From Ectocarpus siliculosus (taxonomy: Eukaryota; Sar; Phaeophyceae; Ectocarpales; Ectocarpaceae), in assembly GCA_000310025.1 (NCBI GenBank), contig FN648523.1, positions 21,890 to 85,889 on the forward strand: DNA of 64,000 bases. The letters run 5' to 3'. Of this stretch, positions 20,924 through 31,585 are shown one piece after another. Every line of letters begins with the position of its first letter. The first letter of the stretch is position 1. The notes beneath the pieces were generated by a model. It was not told where the DNA came from. It did no database searches and saw only the letters and a program-made list of their open reading frames with translations. Position numbers and translations under genes: made by a program.

Positions 20924-21736
20924 TCTACTTGAAACCATTCAAAAGCCCACAAGTGGTATCGCCCTTCGAACCCGCCCCGCGCGTGCGTGCTCTCACAATT
21001 AGGGTTTGAGGTACGCCTTCTCGAGCCACTTTTTTCTGCTTCGCCCCCCTAAACCGTGTACCTCCCGCCGACGCCACGCTGTCTCTCCCAAATCTCTTCC
21101 GCGGCCGCGAAAAAACACAAAAGAACCGAAATCCGGCACGACCTGGCTGGGGAGGTTGGTGCCGGATCTGGCGCTACACCTTTGTGGGAACGCGAACAAC
21201 TCGTGGTGAGGCCGGAGGGCAGGCGGCGGACATTTTTCTCCTCGTCGAGCGTGGGCTTGCTGTTCCTTCGATTTCTGAGGCGTGTGACGCGCGTGTGCGT
21301 CGACACTGCTTCTCGTCGTGCCCTCTATAGGAGGGATCCGTCGCGCAGGCCTGTCTCTCTTCGAGGGGGCGCCCGTTCCTCACGTCAGTCGTGTTGTCAG
21401 ATGTTGTTAGATTGTTATTTTTTCTTCTCCGCCACATGCGTTTGATCCGCTCCCGCCAGAGGGGAGTGTCCCACAGAGAGCCGTATTTCATGGTAATAGG
21501 TGAGTCGTGGAGATGGAATTTTCGGCGGTAGTGTAGTGCGCGTTATTTGTTGCTGTCATTTGGACCTGGAGGTCAGACAGCATGTAACCCGTGCGTCTAA
21601 CCGCCCGCGTATACAGCGTTTACCTTTTGACAGGGGAAGGAGGAAAAGTGTCGTTGTGATGGTGCTGCTGGCGCGCCGATACCGTGACTCTCGACCCCCT
21701 GAGACCTTGTCAACCACGTGCCCTGTGCTGATGCAG

Positions 21737-24287
21737 GTGCGGCATGGGAGGACTAGTTGTTCTCGACAACATACCGGCGCCAAAGTACGTGTTCGAGATG
21801 GTGAACAAGACCGCCGGCGAGGGTGCTCTCTTCCTTCACTTCGATGTGAGTGCAGGCAGCCATGTTGACTGACCACAGCGGGAGGTTTGCTGTTTGTCCG
21901 TGCTGCTGCGCCTCTGGCTCCATCCTCCCCGCGACCGGATGGATTCCGAAATGTCAGTACAGCATGGCGCAACACAATGACGGCCTTCAGGAGTGGCGCC
22001 AGCTCGTACGTTCCACTTTGGCGCATGGGAGATGTACCGGAGCGACACAGAACAAGCCGCGCTGTATTTTGCACGAAGACATGATCTGTTGTCGATAACG
22101 ACTTTCGCCGCATTTTCTCGCAAACGGCGCTTTGGCTGTCGTCAGGCTGCTTGAGTTTGTGGAACTTGAAGGACTCTGGCCGTGTCTCGATCGCGTGCGC
22201 CTGCCTCTCCTCGACGTGTTTCGTGGTTGCGCTTCGAAGCGCTTTACTTACAGGACACAGACGCGTGCACCCCGCCCCCCCCCGCCTTGACAAAAGTGTT
22301 GTTTCGCCTGACCCCACGTCTCTGAAGGGCAACGGCAAACACTACATACCGGGCATGAAGGGCGAGCCGCATCCCGGCTGCGACAACGGGGGCAGGCCGC
22401 ACGAGAACTACTTCGGGGACACTCCGCCGTGCCTGGACGAGGAGGACACTCCGACGAGGGAGCGCCTGCGCGCGTGCCTCTTCAACACGTCGGCCCTGTG
22501 CGTGCAGTACATGCCCAGCGTCGATCCGGACGTTAGACGGTGAGATAAGGGGGACTCGTTGTGGATGGTGTCGATATCTTGGACGGTGAGAAGGGCGGCT
22601 CGTGCATCGTCATGGTTGATGTCGTCATCGTCTTCGTCGCCGGTAGAAATCGTGCCGGCGCACGCCGTGTCCAGTGGCTGTGGCGGCGAGGCGGGCTCCA
22701 CCAGGGTAAAGAGTGTAGAACGTATGCCGTAGTCGGTAGACTATTGACTTCGCATCCCTACAATGGCGGGACGGAGCGATGTGCCGGGTTTTCTCCGGCC
22801 CAGGGTATTTTTCACAAGGATAACACCGGGGGGGGGTATTGAGAATGTCTGACCGTGCGTATGAACCTCTACACGCTCCCACAGCGCTACGGAACAAGTT
22901 CAGAATTTGGCTTGTGTGTACATGACATCGGACGGTGAGAACAACTGTCGTTGTCGCTGACCGCGCCCGGCCGACGTTACCGCGCCCGCGTTCCATGTCG
23001 CGAAGGAGTATGGTCATCATACGGGACCCCAGAGACGTGGCGATGTCCGAGCGGGAAATGCGGATGAAGTACTACAGAGACCCCGCCTGGATCAGAAAGG
23101 CTACGCCGGACGTGTTCGCGCGGAAACGCTTCGAGGTAGGAGCACTCCACGAAAATTGCCTCCTGAGGTAATACTGTGGGACCGACCGACCTTGTATGAA
23201 GTCCGAAACAAGAATGCTCGCTTGACCGCTAATTGTACCGTGAACGGCGCTGCGATTTAGGGAGCGGCATGATGTAGCCGCCCCGCAAGGCGCGGGGTAG
23301 AAGGCTGGTGTCACCAACCCATGCGGCTGCTTGAAATTTGACATCATCCGGTGGCGTCTTCCCTCTGGTACCAACTATTCCTTGATTTTGGCGGCCGCCA
23401 AAAGTCGTTGAGACCCGTGTTTTATGGGCGGTTGAGGCCGCGACAAACCACGTCCAACATTTTTTTCCTTCGGCTTCCACACGTGTACCCGAATGCTGTT
23501 GGTCTGGACTTGTTGGCAGATTCTGGTCTCATGGACACACCAGCGGTACCTCTGGCACACGGAAACCGTCATGGCGCCCTCGTCTCACGTCGTCTTCTAT
23601 GAGGATCTGAAGGTATCATGGAAGCACCTGAAACAGCACTCTTTTGTTTTTTGGGGGAGGAGGGAGCTACATTTTGTTTTTTGGAAGGGACTAAGGCAGA
23701 AAATAGAGGCCACGCACTGGCACGCGGGTAGGGCAACTTTTCTTTTTATCTGGTCTCCGCGAGCCTGTAAGGTAGTCCCCAATTTTTCATAGTCGTGGTA
23801 GGTTTCATCTCTTCCATGATGAGCAGGCCCTCGCGTGAAACGTGGTATTGACGCTATTTTGCGGTGGGCCTTGATCGATGTGGAGTTCCATGACTACAGC
23901 GTCGGGCGTTACTCGCGCAACCCGGATCGGGCTGATAACCGCTGTTTTCAAACGTCCACTCCGTCCCGGTTCGGTTCTCCTCCCGATGGACTTGTGACGA
24001 CGCCTCGAACCCTACCGACCGGCCCGCCGCCTTCTTCTCCGCGCGCGCGCTCGCAGGACCATCACCATGGCTTCATCGGCATGGCGGACTTCATGGGCCT
24101 GACGTGCTCCGAGGAGGACGCCCTAGAGGTGTGGCGGGCCCACCGGAACCCCGCGCCGCACGGGGACTACAGCACGCACGGGCTCAAGCAGGAGACGGTC
24201 CAGTGGATGAACGAAACCATGGCGAGGCTGCTGCCTCCCTCGCTGGCCCTCCGCTGGGGAGTGACCCCGACCGACCTCGGAGCTTGA
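21737..24287 (+). CDS. Sulfotransferase-domain protein (five exons, 5' end unresolved)
   Basis: Exons 21737-21845, 22328-22539, 23006-23135, 23520-23612 and 24057-24287 join in phase (about 257 residues, stop TGA). The first carries KYVFEMVNKTAGEGALF, which fits the PAPS 5'-phosphosulfate loop of P-loop sulfotransferases. The third starts SMVIIRDPRDVAMSE, matching the family's 3'-phosphate-binding signature (conserved Arg and Ser). The fourth ends HVVFYEDLK, another conserved family element. The last has DFMGLTCSEED, then YSTHGL and MARLLPPSLALRWG, typical of the C-terminal helix region. The expected role is transfer of sulfate from PAPS to a carbohydrate or small molecule, probably in the Golgi; brown algal walls are rich in sulfated polysaccharide. 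An N-terminal exon with a signal anchor should precede 21737 but is not identified (candidates at 21.0-21.6 kb are weak). Confidence 0.75.
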
Positions 24288-26473
24288 GCGACGGCCACCC
24301 CACAGGAGTTGGGGTGAGGTTGATCTGGTGTGTTTAGGCAACGACACGTACCGGTCTTCGGGAGCCGACAGGGTCCCTTCTATCGCCGCGGCGTTCCTTT
24401 GCTATTTCTGCCGTTGCATATGGTGGCGTCCACGAGTGTTGAATGTGTCCAATAGTTCGGACGCCGTGGTGAACCGTGAACCGTGAACCGTGAAGGGTAG
24501 TGCGTCTGGGCACACGCAGACAATACCCATCGCGTCACGACGTCATTGCGGATGGGTATGTTGAGGTGTATTGAGTTTCGATCAGAGTGTGGTTGTGCGC
24601 GGCGTTGGCCCCACGTTGTTAGAGGTCGTGTTCGCTACATAAGGAGGCGATCCGCTGGTCTCCAACAGTCATGTCGTCGCGTCAACTAAAGGCAGTTGTA
24701 TGGTTCTTGTGGAAGTCGTTCCTGTTGCCCGAAAGGTTCGATGAGTTCTCCACGTTGAAATCTTGGTTTTTGCCTGGGGGTTGCGGGGTGCTGATTTGTG
24801 TGTATGTGTTTTGTTTTTTTTGGTGTGTCGTTTTGACTGGTGGTGCGCGCAGGCTTGGGTGGTGCTGTGAGTATTGTGTGGTTTTGTAACTAATTCCTTG
24901 TTGTCTTTTGGTTCCGGTCGTCTAACCTTTGTCGGTCGGTGGTACCTATTCAATAGACTAGACCCCCCAGAGACCGGTTGACTTGTGTTGTGTGTGGCAC
25001 TGGTGCTGCAGATATATAATAGTTTGAGTTTGTTGGATTGGTGAGGGCCAGAGACTCCAGTGGAACTGAACCTCTGTGTAGATTGCATGTGGTCGGAAAT
25101 GGCAGGCCAGCGCTTGCAGAGACTGTGGTTGGAGTACGCCAGCCTTTGATGATGACCTGCCTCGTACCTTCCTAGGTACACAGCAGTTGTTTACTGGGTG
25201 TCAGGGTCAGGCTTTTGGGTATGATTCGCGCGCATGCTCTCTTGCGCGTTTCGTTAGCGCCTCTGTTCGGATTGTTTATATATTATGTTTCGCGGCCGTT
25301 CAAGCGTGCGATTTGTTGGCTTTCCGTGGGGATGCTATGGCCGCCGCGTGCCGGTAGATCTTGTGCGTGTTGTAATGTCCAATGCGACTGGTGCTCGCTA
25401 GAACACGCTAGGTGGAGCGTTCTGGTCCATGCTTTCGCTCGTGATATTTTGTGTGCGTGCTTTTATGCTCCTTTTATGGATCTTGAACATCTCGTCTTTC
25501 ATTGCCGTTCAAGCATGAAAAACAAATTGGTTGGGTTGCCCAAGGGGGGTACAATGGGGCTGGAGGCCTTGTGAGTGTGGCCACATCCACGATGGTTGCT
25601 TGTTAGACATACACAATAGGACCTTTCTTGTCTCCGTATTCGCGAAAGCTCATTCTCAGTCATTGTGTTTAGGTAGCGCCTCTGTTTAGGTGTTGTGTTC
25701 TGTGTTTCGCGTCCGTTCAAGCGTGGTACGGTCGTTGGCTTCCCAATTGGAACAGCTGGCGGTATTCATTTATATTTGTTACCTGAATGTTGCTACATCC
25801 ACCGCGGCGGTTCCTTGCTACATATTCCCAGAAAACGGGGTGCGGGTTGAGCTTGTTTTAGGTTGTCATCGATGTTCTTGCCTGTGTTTTCTTTGCGTTG
25901 ATAAATATCAATACGCGTTCTGACGTTCCTTCCTCAGCCGTGGTGCGTTGTCTGCATCTACTGCCTCTGCGGTACATACACGGTGGAGCTGTGCCCATGG
26001 GTGCTATTATTGCTCTGCCTACATCACCGAAGGGCTAGACTGCCCGTTCGAGATATTTCCCGGAGGGAATACGTACCAATGCACAGCAACGAGGGTCTAG
26101 CGTTGATCGACACTGCCCTTCGCATGTTTCATGTCCAGAGACTCATTCCGTCTTGCGATATTTTTTCGGATGTTGAACCCCTCTGTACTACAAGTATTCG
26201 GGTTGCTCGCCTGTGACCACGGCAGCTATTCTCATCAGTTTGGCTAATAGTACGAATGCTAGCAGGTACCCGGGAGGGATCGGAACGGTATGCAGTTTGT
26301 AGTGCGCGAAGCTGTGAAGCAGTGAAGGGTGAAGCAGGGTGCAGCCAACAAGACGACACGACGACATGACACACAACCCTCGAACCCCCCGCGTTTTTTT
26401 TTTCTTTCTTTTGAATGGTTCAGTTTCACGTTGTGTGCCTGCTGGCAATTCCTCCGCGTCGGCGACCCTGGAG
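24288..26473. other. 3' flank of the sulfotransferase gene and intergenic DNA
   Basis: T/G-rich plus-strand sequence after the stop resembles a long 3' UTR. A short tandem GTGAACC repeat lies at about 24470-24495. A diverged duplication of about 73 bp occurs at 25253-25325 and 25672-25744. No exon chain is visible on either strand. Confidence 0.5.
25253..25744. repeat. Diverged direct duplication, period about 419 bp
   Basis: 25253-25325 and 25672-25744 share TAGCGCCTCTGTT, TGTTTCGCG-CCGTTCAAGCG and GTTGGCTTCC in the same order and orientation. A third partial match (GCCGTTCAAGC) occurs near 25504. It lies in non-coding sequence downstream of the sulfotransferase gene. Confidence 0.65.
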
Positions 26474-26694
26474 TACCGTATATGACACAAGATAACACAC
26501 CCCCTGGACCGATTTTCAAAGCTCGATTACTCCACGACGAAGAGGATGCATAAACGAAACAATACATTTTCGAAAACCTCTCCACGAGATGGTTCCAACG
26601 CCGCCGTTTTCGGCGCTGTGACTCTTCCTGCTGTTGAGAAATCGAGCTTTGAAAATCGGCCCAGGGGGTGTGTTATCTTGTGTCATATACGGTA
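26474..26694. mobile_element. 221-bp MITE with 54-bp terminal inverted repeats
   Basis: The left arm 26474-26527 begins TACCGTATATGACACAAGAT and contains ATAACACACCCCCTGG; the right arm 26641-26694 is its near-exact reverse complement, ending ATATACGGTA. Only 2-3 mismatches are seen. The 113-bp spacer is unrelated sequence. TA-containing ends fit a Tc1/mariner-type MITE but could be another superfamily. A decayed relative lies at 8200-8285. Confidence 0.85.
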
Positions 26695-27287
26695 TACGTG
26701 CCGGGGCCTGGTGAATACTTTGTATCATTGCAGCTCCAGTGCCGACACGACAACATGGCGGCCGGCGTACTAACTGAAGACAGGCCGAGCCTTGGAGAGG
26801 CATCCAAGCGATGGCGGTTAGTCCGATACAGACCATGTGATACAACTCGCGGAACTGCTGTATACTGCTACGGCATACAAGACTGCTATATCTCGCATGC
26901 CTAGCCGATTTAGGGACGCTTCTGTAAAGAGGCGGACACTGCTGTATGCGTCAGATGGATCTCAGGGGGAGTGTGAATGCTACTCCATGAAATACCACTT
27001 CGCCAAGGACGAGATCCGCGCAATGGCATGCAGAGGAACGAAGCTGATCTCGGGGGGGGAGGAGGTGGATGGGATGGATTTTGGGCAATGCGTCTCGCAA
27101 CCAAAACAACCATTATTACAGCGCCTCCGTGCACAATCGTTCGCGCCTGGCAGAAATCTACACGAAAGGTTTCCCCTACAAGCGCTTAAGATATATTCAT
27201 TCACACCAGCATTTGAGGCGTGTTAAGGGGGGGCAGAATACTTTAATCCAACATAAAGAAAGAAAACAACCTTCCCGCCTAAGGTAC

Positions 27288-27990
27288 CTGGTAATTAGAA
27301 CTGATATCAGTAGAGGACACCATCAAGGGGCGTCGTGCGTGCTGGCACGTTCAGGTTTGCTACTGGAGCTGAAATATCGAAGGTCGCGGCAGCCTCTGAA
27401 AACAGCCCGAAATCTGCGCCGGAACCAAGCAGCATTCAACCTTTGTCACAGCCGTGCTCACCGCCACGGACCGTAAACCCCGTAACGGAGGTTGTCAGCA
27501 GTAGCTAGTGGCATCAGCTACTGCTGTAAACCCGCAGTTCAGGAGACTGGGGTCAGTGGCGGCGATCACAAGCAGTAAGACACTGGGGGTGTCGGTCCAA
27601 TTTGCGGGGGTTTGCGGAGATTGTAGGCCGCTCTTACGAACCTCGACATCACCACCACAGAATAAGCAAATTTGAGCTCGCCAACACGCACCCGCCGCTG
27701 CCAGAGGATGTCCTCTAGTGATATAAGTACTATGCATCAGGTTCAAAGCAACACAGACCTTATTTGAGCGCCTGCCGTCTTGGATCTTTTGGTTTGATTT
27801 TTTATCTTGATTTCAAAGGAGGCGTGTGGAGTTAGACGCGTGAAATGTATGTTTTGAGCAGTCTCGACTACCGCCCCGTGCGAGAATGAACGATTTCTGT
27901 TTTTCGCGATGCCTTCCGACTGGTCTTGTATGCCTCGTGTGCCATTTCTGGTGCTCTTGTTTTTGTTTTCAAAAATTGTCAACATCAACG
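27288..27990. repeat. Dispersed repeat, rearranged copy 2
   Basis: Contains blocks of the 19395-19905 repeat in scrambled order: one block inverted (about 27325-27470), one direct (27509-27568), then an unrelated 170 bp, then one inverted (about 27743-27985). A minus-strand frame in the unrelated part reads ICLFCGGDVEVRK, which resembles CGFCGGDVGEK of the zinc-finger gene at 13.4-14.0 kb; this may be a decayed relative. Confidence 0.65.
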
Positions 27991-28078
27991 TTCGTGTTCA
28001 GCCACCCTTTAACTCGAGTGGAAGCTTTGCGGCCGAATTTCACGAAGGGTTCTGAGATATTGGTGGAAAATCGCCAGG

Positions 28079-28657
28079 GTGTTCCACGTAACATGCACAG
28101 TCGGCCCCGAGATGCCTAGCATGAAGTCGTGTGCACAGTCCCGTGCACTAGAGATAGAGAGAGAAACACCAATAGTTTCTGTGGTATCAATTTTCCGGGT
28201 CCCTTCCCTCGTTTGGGTAAAATGTTCCTACGCCAGGGTGAAACGGCGACTGACCGTCCACACCGGTGGGGCGGAGCTGCATCATTCCGAGCCTGCACAC
28301 GCACAAACCCGACCACTGCCGTGGAGAGGTGGGTCGGATCTCCCAGTTGGTTTTCCAGCCTCTAAGTGTAGCAGCAGCAGCCAGAAAAGCTTCGCCAGCA
28401 TCAACCGTGGGCACTACTGCTATCCGCGGAAGAGGCGGCGTGGTCTTCCAGCGGCGCTAGGACGAGTCTGCGAAGACCCCGACGATGAGGCGCCGGGAAG
28501 GGCTGAAGGGGCACCGACCGATGGGACGAAGAGCAGGACGCGGGGGCACTGTTTCTTGTCACAGAAGTTTATTGTCGGAAGCTCGGTGATTCCGAAGCTG
28601 GCCTTACTTCCACAAGAGGCGAGTTTTACAAGCAATATTTTTCGGTGGTTTTGTTGA
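28079..28657 (+). CDS. Open frame with weak coding character
   Basis: The frame stays open for 192 codons. Only its middle, around YPRKRRRGLPAALGRV followed by an acidic EDPDDEAPGRAEGAP, looks protein-like; several alternative frames and the minus strand are also open. It could contain a 5' exon of the large gene that follows on this strand. No splice phase could be established. Confidence 0.2.
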   Translation: MFHVTCTVGPEMPSMKSCAQSRALEIERETPIVSVVSIFRVPSLVWVKCSYARVKRRLTVHTGGAELHHSEPAHAQTRPLPWRGGSDLPVGFPASKCSSSSQKSFASINRGHYCYPRKRRRGLPAALGRVCEDPDDEAPGRAEGAPTDGTKSRTRGHCFLSQKFIVGSSVIPKLALLPQEASFTSNIFRWFC

Positions 28658-28803
28658 TTCTAGACGACTGCGCCCATGCATCTCCGCACAACAATGGATC
28701 GAGCACCCTGCGACCTTTCTCCCGTCTCTCGAGATAATTTGTAGACCAGTCTCTGTCTGGACTGGACGGATTTACTGGTTACGACCGTCTGCCCTTGCAG
28801 CAG

Positions 28804-28966
28804 GACTTCCCTCGATGACACCATATTACTCGCTGCCAAATATGATGCTACTCTTCGGCACGGTGTCGGTGCCCCGGTGTACGTGTACTCCATGTGCAGT
28901 GCCCTCAATACTTCGCTAGACTACCCGAACACCCAGTTTCACATTCTCAGACTCCGCACCGTTGAT
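28804..28966 (+). CDS. Probable coding exon (no ATG)
   Basis: After the acceptor CCCTTGCAGCAG, one frame reads through 54 codons with clear protein character (TILLAAKYDATLRHG, then PVYVYSMCSALNTSLDY and QFHILRLRTVDV), up to a GTAAAG donor. It is probably an upstream exon of the large plus-strand gene, but the link to the next exon is not proven. No family is recognised. Confidence 0.45.
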
Positions 28967-29185
28967 GTAAAGACTCATCGCCAAACAACACAGTAGAGCT
29001 CTGGGTTTTCTACATATCGCCACCTGCTTGCCGCGCGGGAGCCACTTCGGTACAATGCTTGACAATCGTGGACAGACGTTGGGTGTTGAAGAAAGCCGAT
29101 GCCTCGCACCCTGGCTAAAGGTCTTCTTCCTCCTTCAACCAATGCATCGACAATGTGACTGGCCCTCTCCGCAATGCTGCAGGTG

Positions 29186-30262
29186 TCCTGGCACCTCACA
29201 CAAGATTGTGGCTCCTCTTCCCCGACGAGAAGTGTCATCTGGAACGCTTCGCCGAGAGACGCGAGGGAGAAAGAGTCCCGAGAGGCAGGGCGAGGCGTGG
29301 TACGGTCCTCACCAAGTCGACACGTCTCTACTGGACCGGGAAATGGCACCAGCAGCAACAACAGCGAATCCAGCAGCAGACCCGACAATACCGCCAACTA
29401 CAATGACAGCGGCAATATCAGGAGCGGCAGAGGCAGCGGTGAAAATAGTTGCAGCAGCACCCCCCCGAATATAGATGTATTATGCGCTGATCCAGGCGCG
29501 AAAAGCATCAGCAACAGCGACGAGAAAGGTCGCTCGAATTTCGGCAGTAGTTCTAGCTGGCAGCTGCGCCGACATTTCCCGCCGGATGCGCTCGTGCCTC
29601 GCGCTCAACCGACGTACATGTTCGCCAGAGCAACGACAAAGACAACGACCCTTGGTGCACAACAGGCGACACAAGCACAAGATATGGTGCTCGCAAGAGC
29701 AACATCCAGTCATATCTTCGAGGCAACAGAGGCTGTACCATCAGGTATTGCTACCGTGTGGTCATCACAAGCAACCTCGACAACCGCCCGGCCTAGAACG
29801 TCGGAGGGTGGGAGCTCGACACCCGAAACGCTCGAAAAAGGACTAAAAAGGCCCCACACAGCCAGGACCCGGCTCAACGCCTTAGGCGTATCCTCAACAG
29901 GAACACTCGACGAACGCATGCAACTGTCAACTTCCACTACGAAACAATCTCCGGAAAACATGGGGAAGCTCTGCCCAGATACTGGTCGAAAACGCATGAA
30001 CACCAGTGCTTGCGTGATGGCGGAGATGGAGAACGAAGAGGAAAGAAACGGCCGTGGTGGGGATAGCTGTGGGGACGGCGTTGAACACCACACAAGAGCG
30101 CCGCAACAGACACAGCCAGTTCGTAAGGCGCCGCCAGGGGGGGCCGGGGGAGGGGCGGGTGCAACAGCGGTGGCGGGGGCAGTCGTTGGGCTTACTGCGG
30201 AAGCTTTGGCGAGGCCGGCGGTTGTCCTTGACCGATCGGGGAGGGTGATACTGGTTGAAAAG
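29186..30262 (+). CDS. Long Ser/Thr-rich exon, likely part of the large plus-strand gene
   Basis: The longest open frame of the window runs from upstream of 29186 to a stop at 30280, about 360 codons. An acceptor (CAATGCTGCAG) lies at 29185. The protein is Ser/Thr/Asn/Arg-rich and disordered in character (SSNNSESSSRPDNTANYNDS), with a Gly/Ala hinge and a more ordered end (ARPAVVLDRSGRVILVEK). A donor (GAAAAG|GTGACA) at 30262 allows in-phase joining to 30448-30668, whose product starts HLLAFDEVWPADLPALRPL. Two other frames and the minus strand are also open for 70-200 codons here because of triplet-rich DNA, so the choice of frame rests on the junction and the C-terminal segment. Confidence 0.45.
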
Positions 30263-30447
30263 GTGACAACGAAACATTGAAGCCTGAAGGGGTGGGAGGA
30301 TGTTTCGCTACATACCCCGACAGTGAGGGGCAACCTTGTCTGTCAACAGCATCTTGTCATGCTTTTCGTTAGATTCGCTTGACATTTTCACTCGAAAAAC
30401 GAACTTTTTCGTACTACAATTTTCGTGGCTTTCTGGCGCTCGTGCAG

Positions 30448-31399
30448 CACTTGCTGGCCTTTGACGAGGTTTGGCCGGCCGATCTCCCCGCTCTCCGGCC
30501 GCTTCAGCTCAACCTCCGGAGGTCTTGTGGTGCAGGTAGGGCAAACGGGGACGTTGGCCACAGCGACAACAACGCCAGAAAGGGCGAAGGCCAAAGTGGC
30601 GGGGGGCGGTTTGGAGGACCGGTGTTTCTGATGCCCATGCACCGAAAGGGAAAAGGCGTCCAAGGAAGGTATGACACACATTAGAGGGGTACAAGATATG
30701 ATATGGTCGGACACGTTTCACGCCGGAAGAACATCTTTTGTAGCTGGCGTTTGCACTGGTCTGCTTTAGGCATCCACTAAATATGTTCTTGGGATGCGTA
30801 GGATTTTACGCGAAGGTAAGCTGTGGTACCCACATGCGGCGTGCCATAGAGGGAGGGCCAGCATAACACGAGCGGTGTCGTGCTGTGGCTCAGCGCCACG
30901 ATGTGGTGGGGTATTAATGCCGAACGTTGCTGGAAAAGCTGCGAGCAGCACGCCGATTTCCATCGCCCGCTCGCGCAGTAATCTACCTTGGTTGTGCTAG
31001 GGTTTGGTGGTGTCGTCGTCGTCATTGTCGTTGGCGTTGCTGTTGTTGATGTTGGGCTGCTGTCGTCATCGACGTCGATATCGATATTATTGTTGTTGTC
31101 GCTGCTGCTGGTGCTGCTGCTGTACTTGCTTTGTTTTCTTGATTGCAGAGAGGATGAGCTCTTCGCTGAGCCGCCACGGCTGCGGAGGGATGAGGAAGAG
31201 ACGACCATGAACCGAAACAGGTAGCCATAGTAGTGCAATCGCCAGCGCGTTTCTGGTGAGAGCATTTGTTGTCGCTTCGGTTGTCTTAGTTGATGCTACC
31301 GATCTCTCGTTGTGACGTTTTGAAGGGGGTGCTATGCATGATCCCAATGTGCAGCCTAAACTCCCACCCGTTTGTTTCTTACCTCAAGCGCCAGACGAG
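30448..31399 (+). CDS. Candidate exons linking the Ser/Thr-rich exon to the large gene
   Basis: Exon 30448-30668 (acceptor GCTCGTGCAG, donor GGAAG|GTATGA) and exon 31149-31220 (acceptor GATTGCAG, donor AACAG|GTAGCC) join in phase; the second encodes EDELFAEPPRLRRDEEETTM, strongly charged. Exon 31326-31399 (donor CGAG|GTACGG) in the frame that joins onward to 31586 reads LNSHPFVSYLKRQTR; its phase does not fit the exon before it, so an exon is missing or a boundary is wrong. A (GTT/GTC/CTG)n tract at about 31000-31130 sits in the intron. Confidence 0.4.
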
Positions 31400-31585
31400 G
31401 TACGGGGCACAAGACGGGCCCACAGCAATCGAAACTTCTTTCCGCTCGCGACCTCTCCCAACCCCCTACATTCACGCTGGGTACGACTCGCACCGGTTCG
31501 AGTCAGCTCAAGGGAACTAGTCGAGTTGCCCGTCCTATCCACCTTCTTGGTCCTTTCTCGTTCGACTCTTACGGCGGTTTATCAG

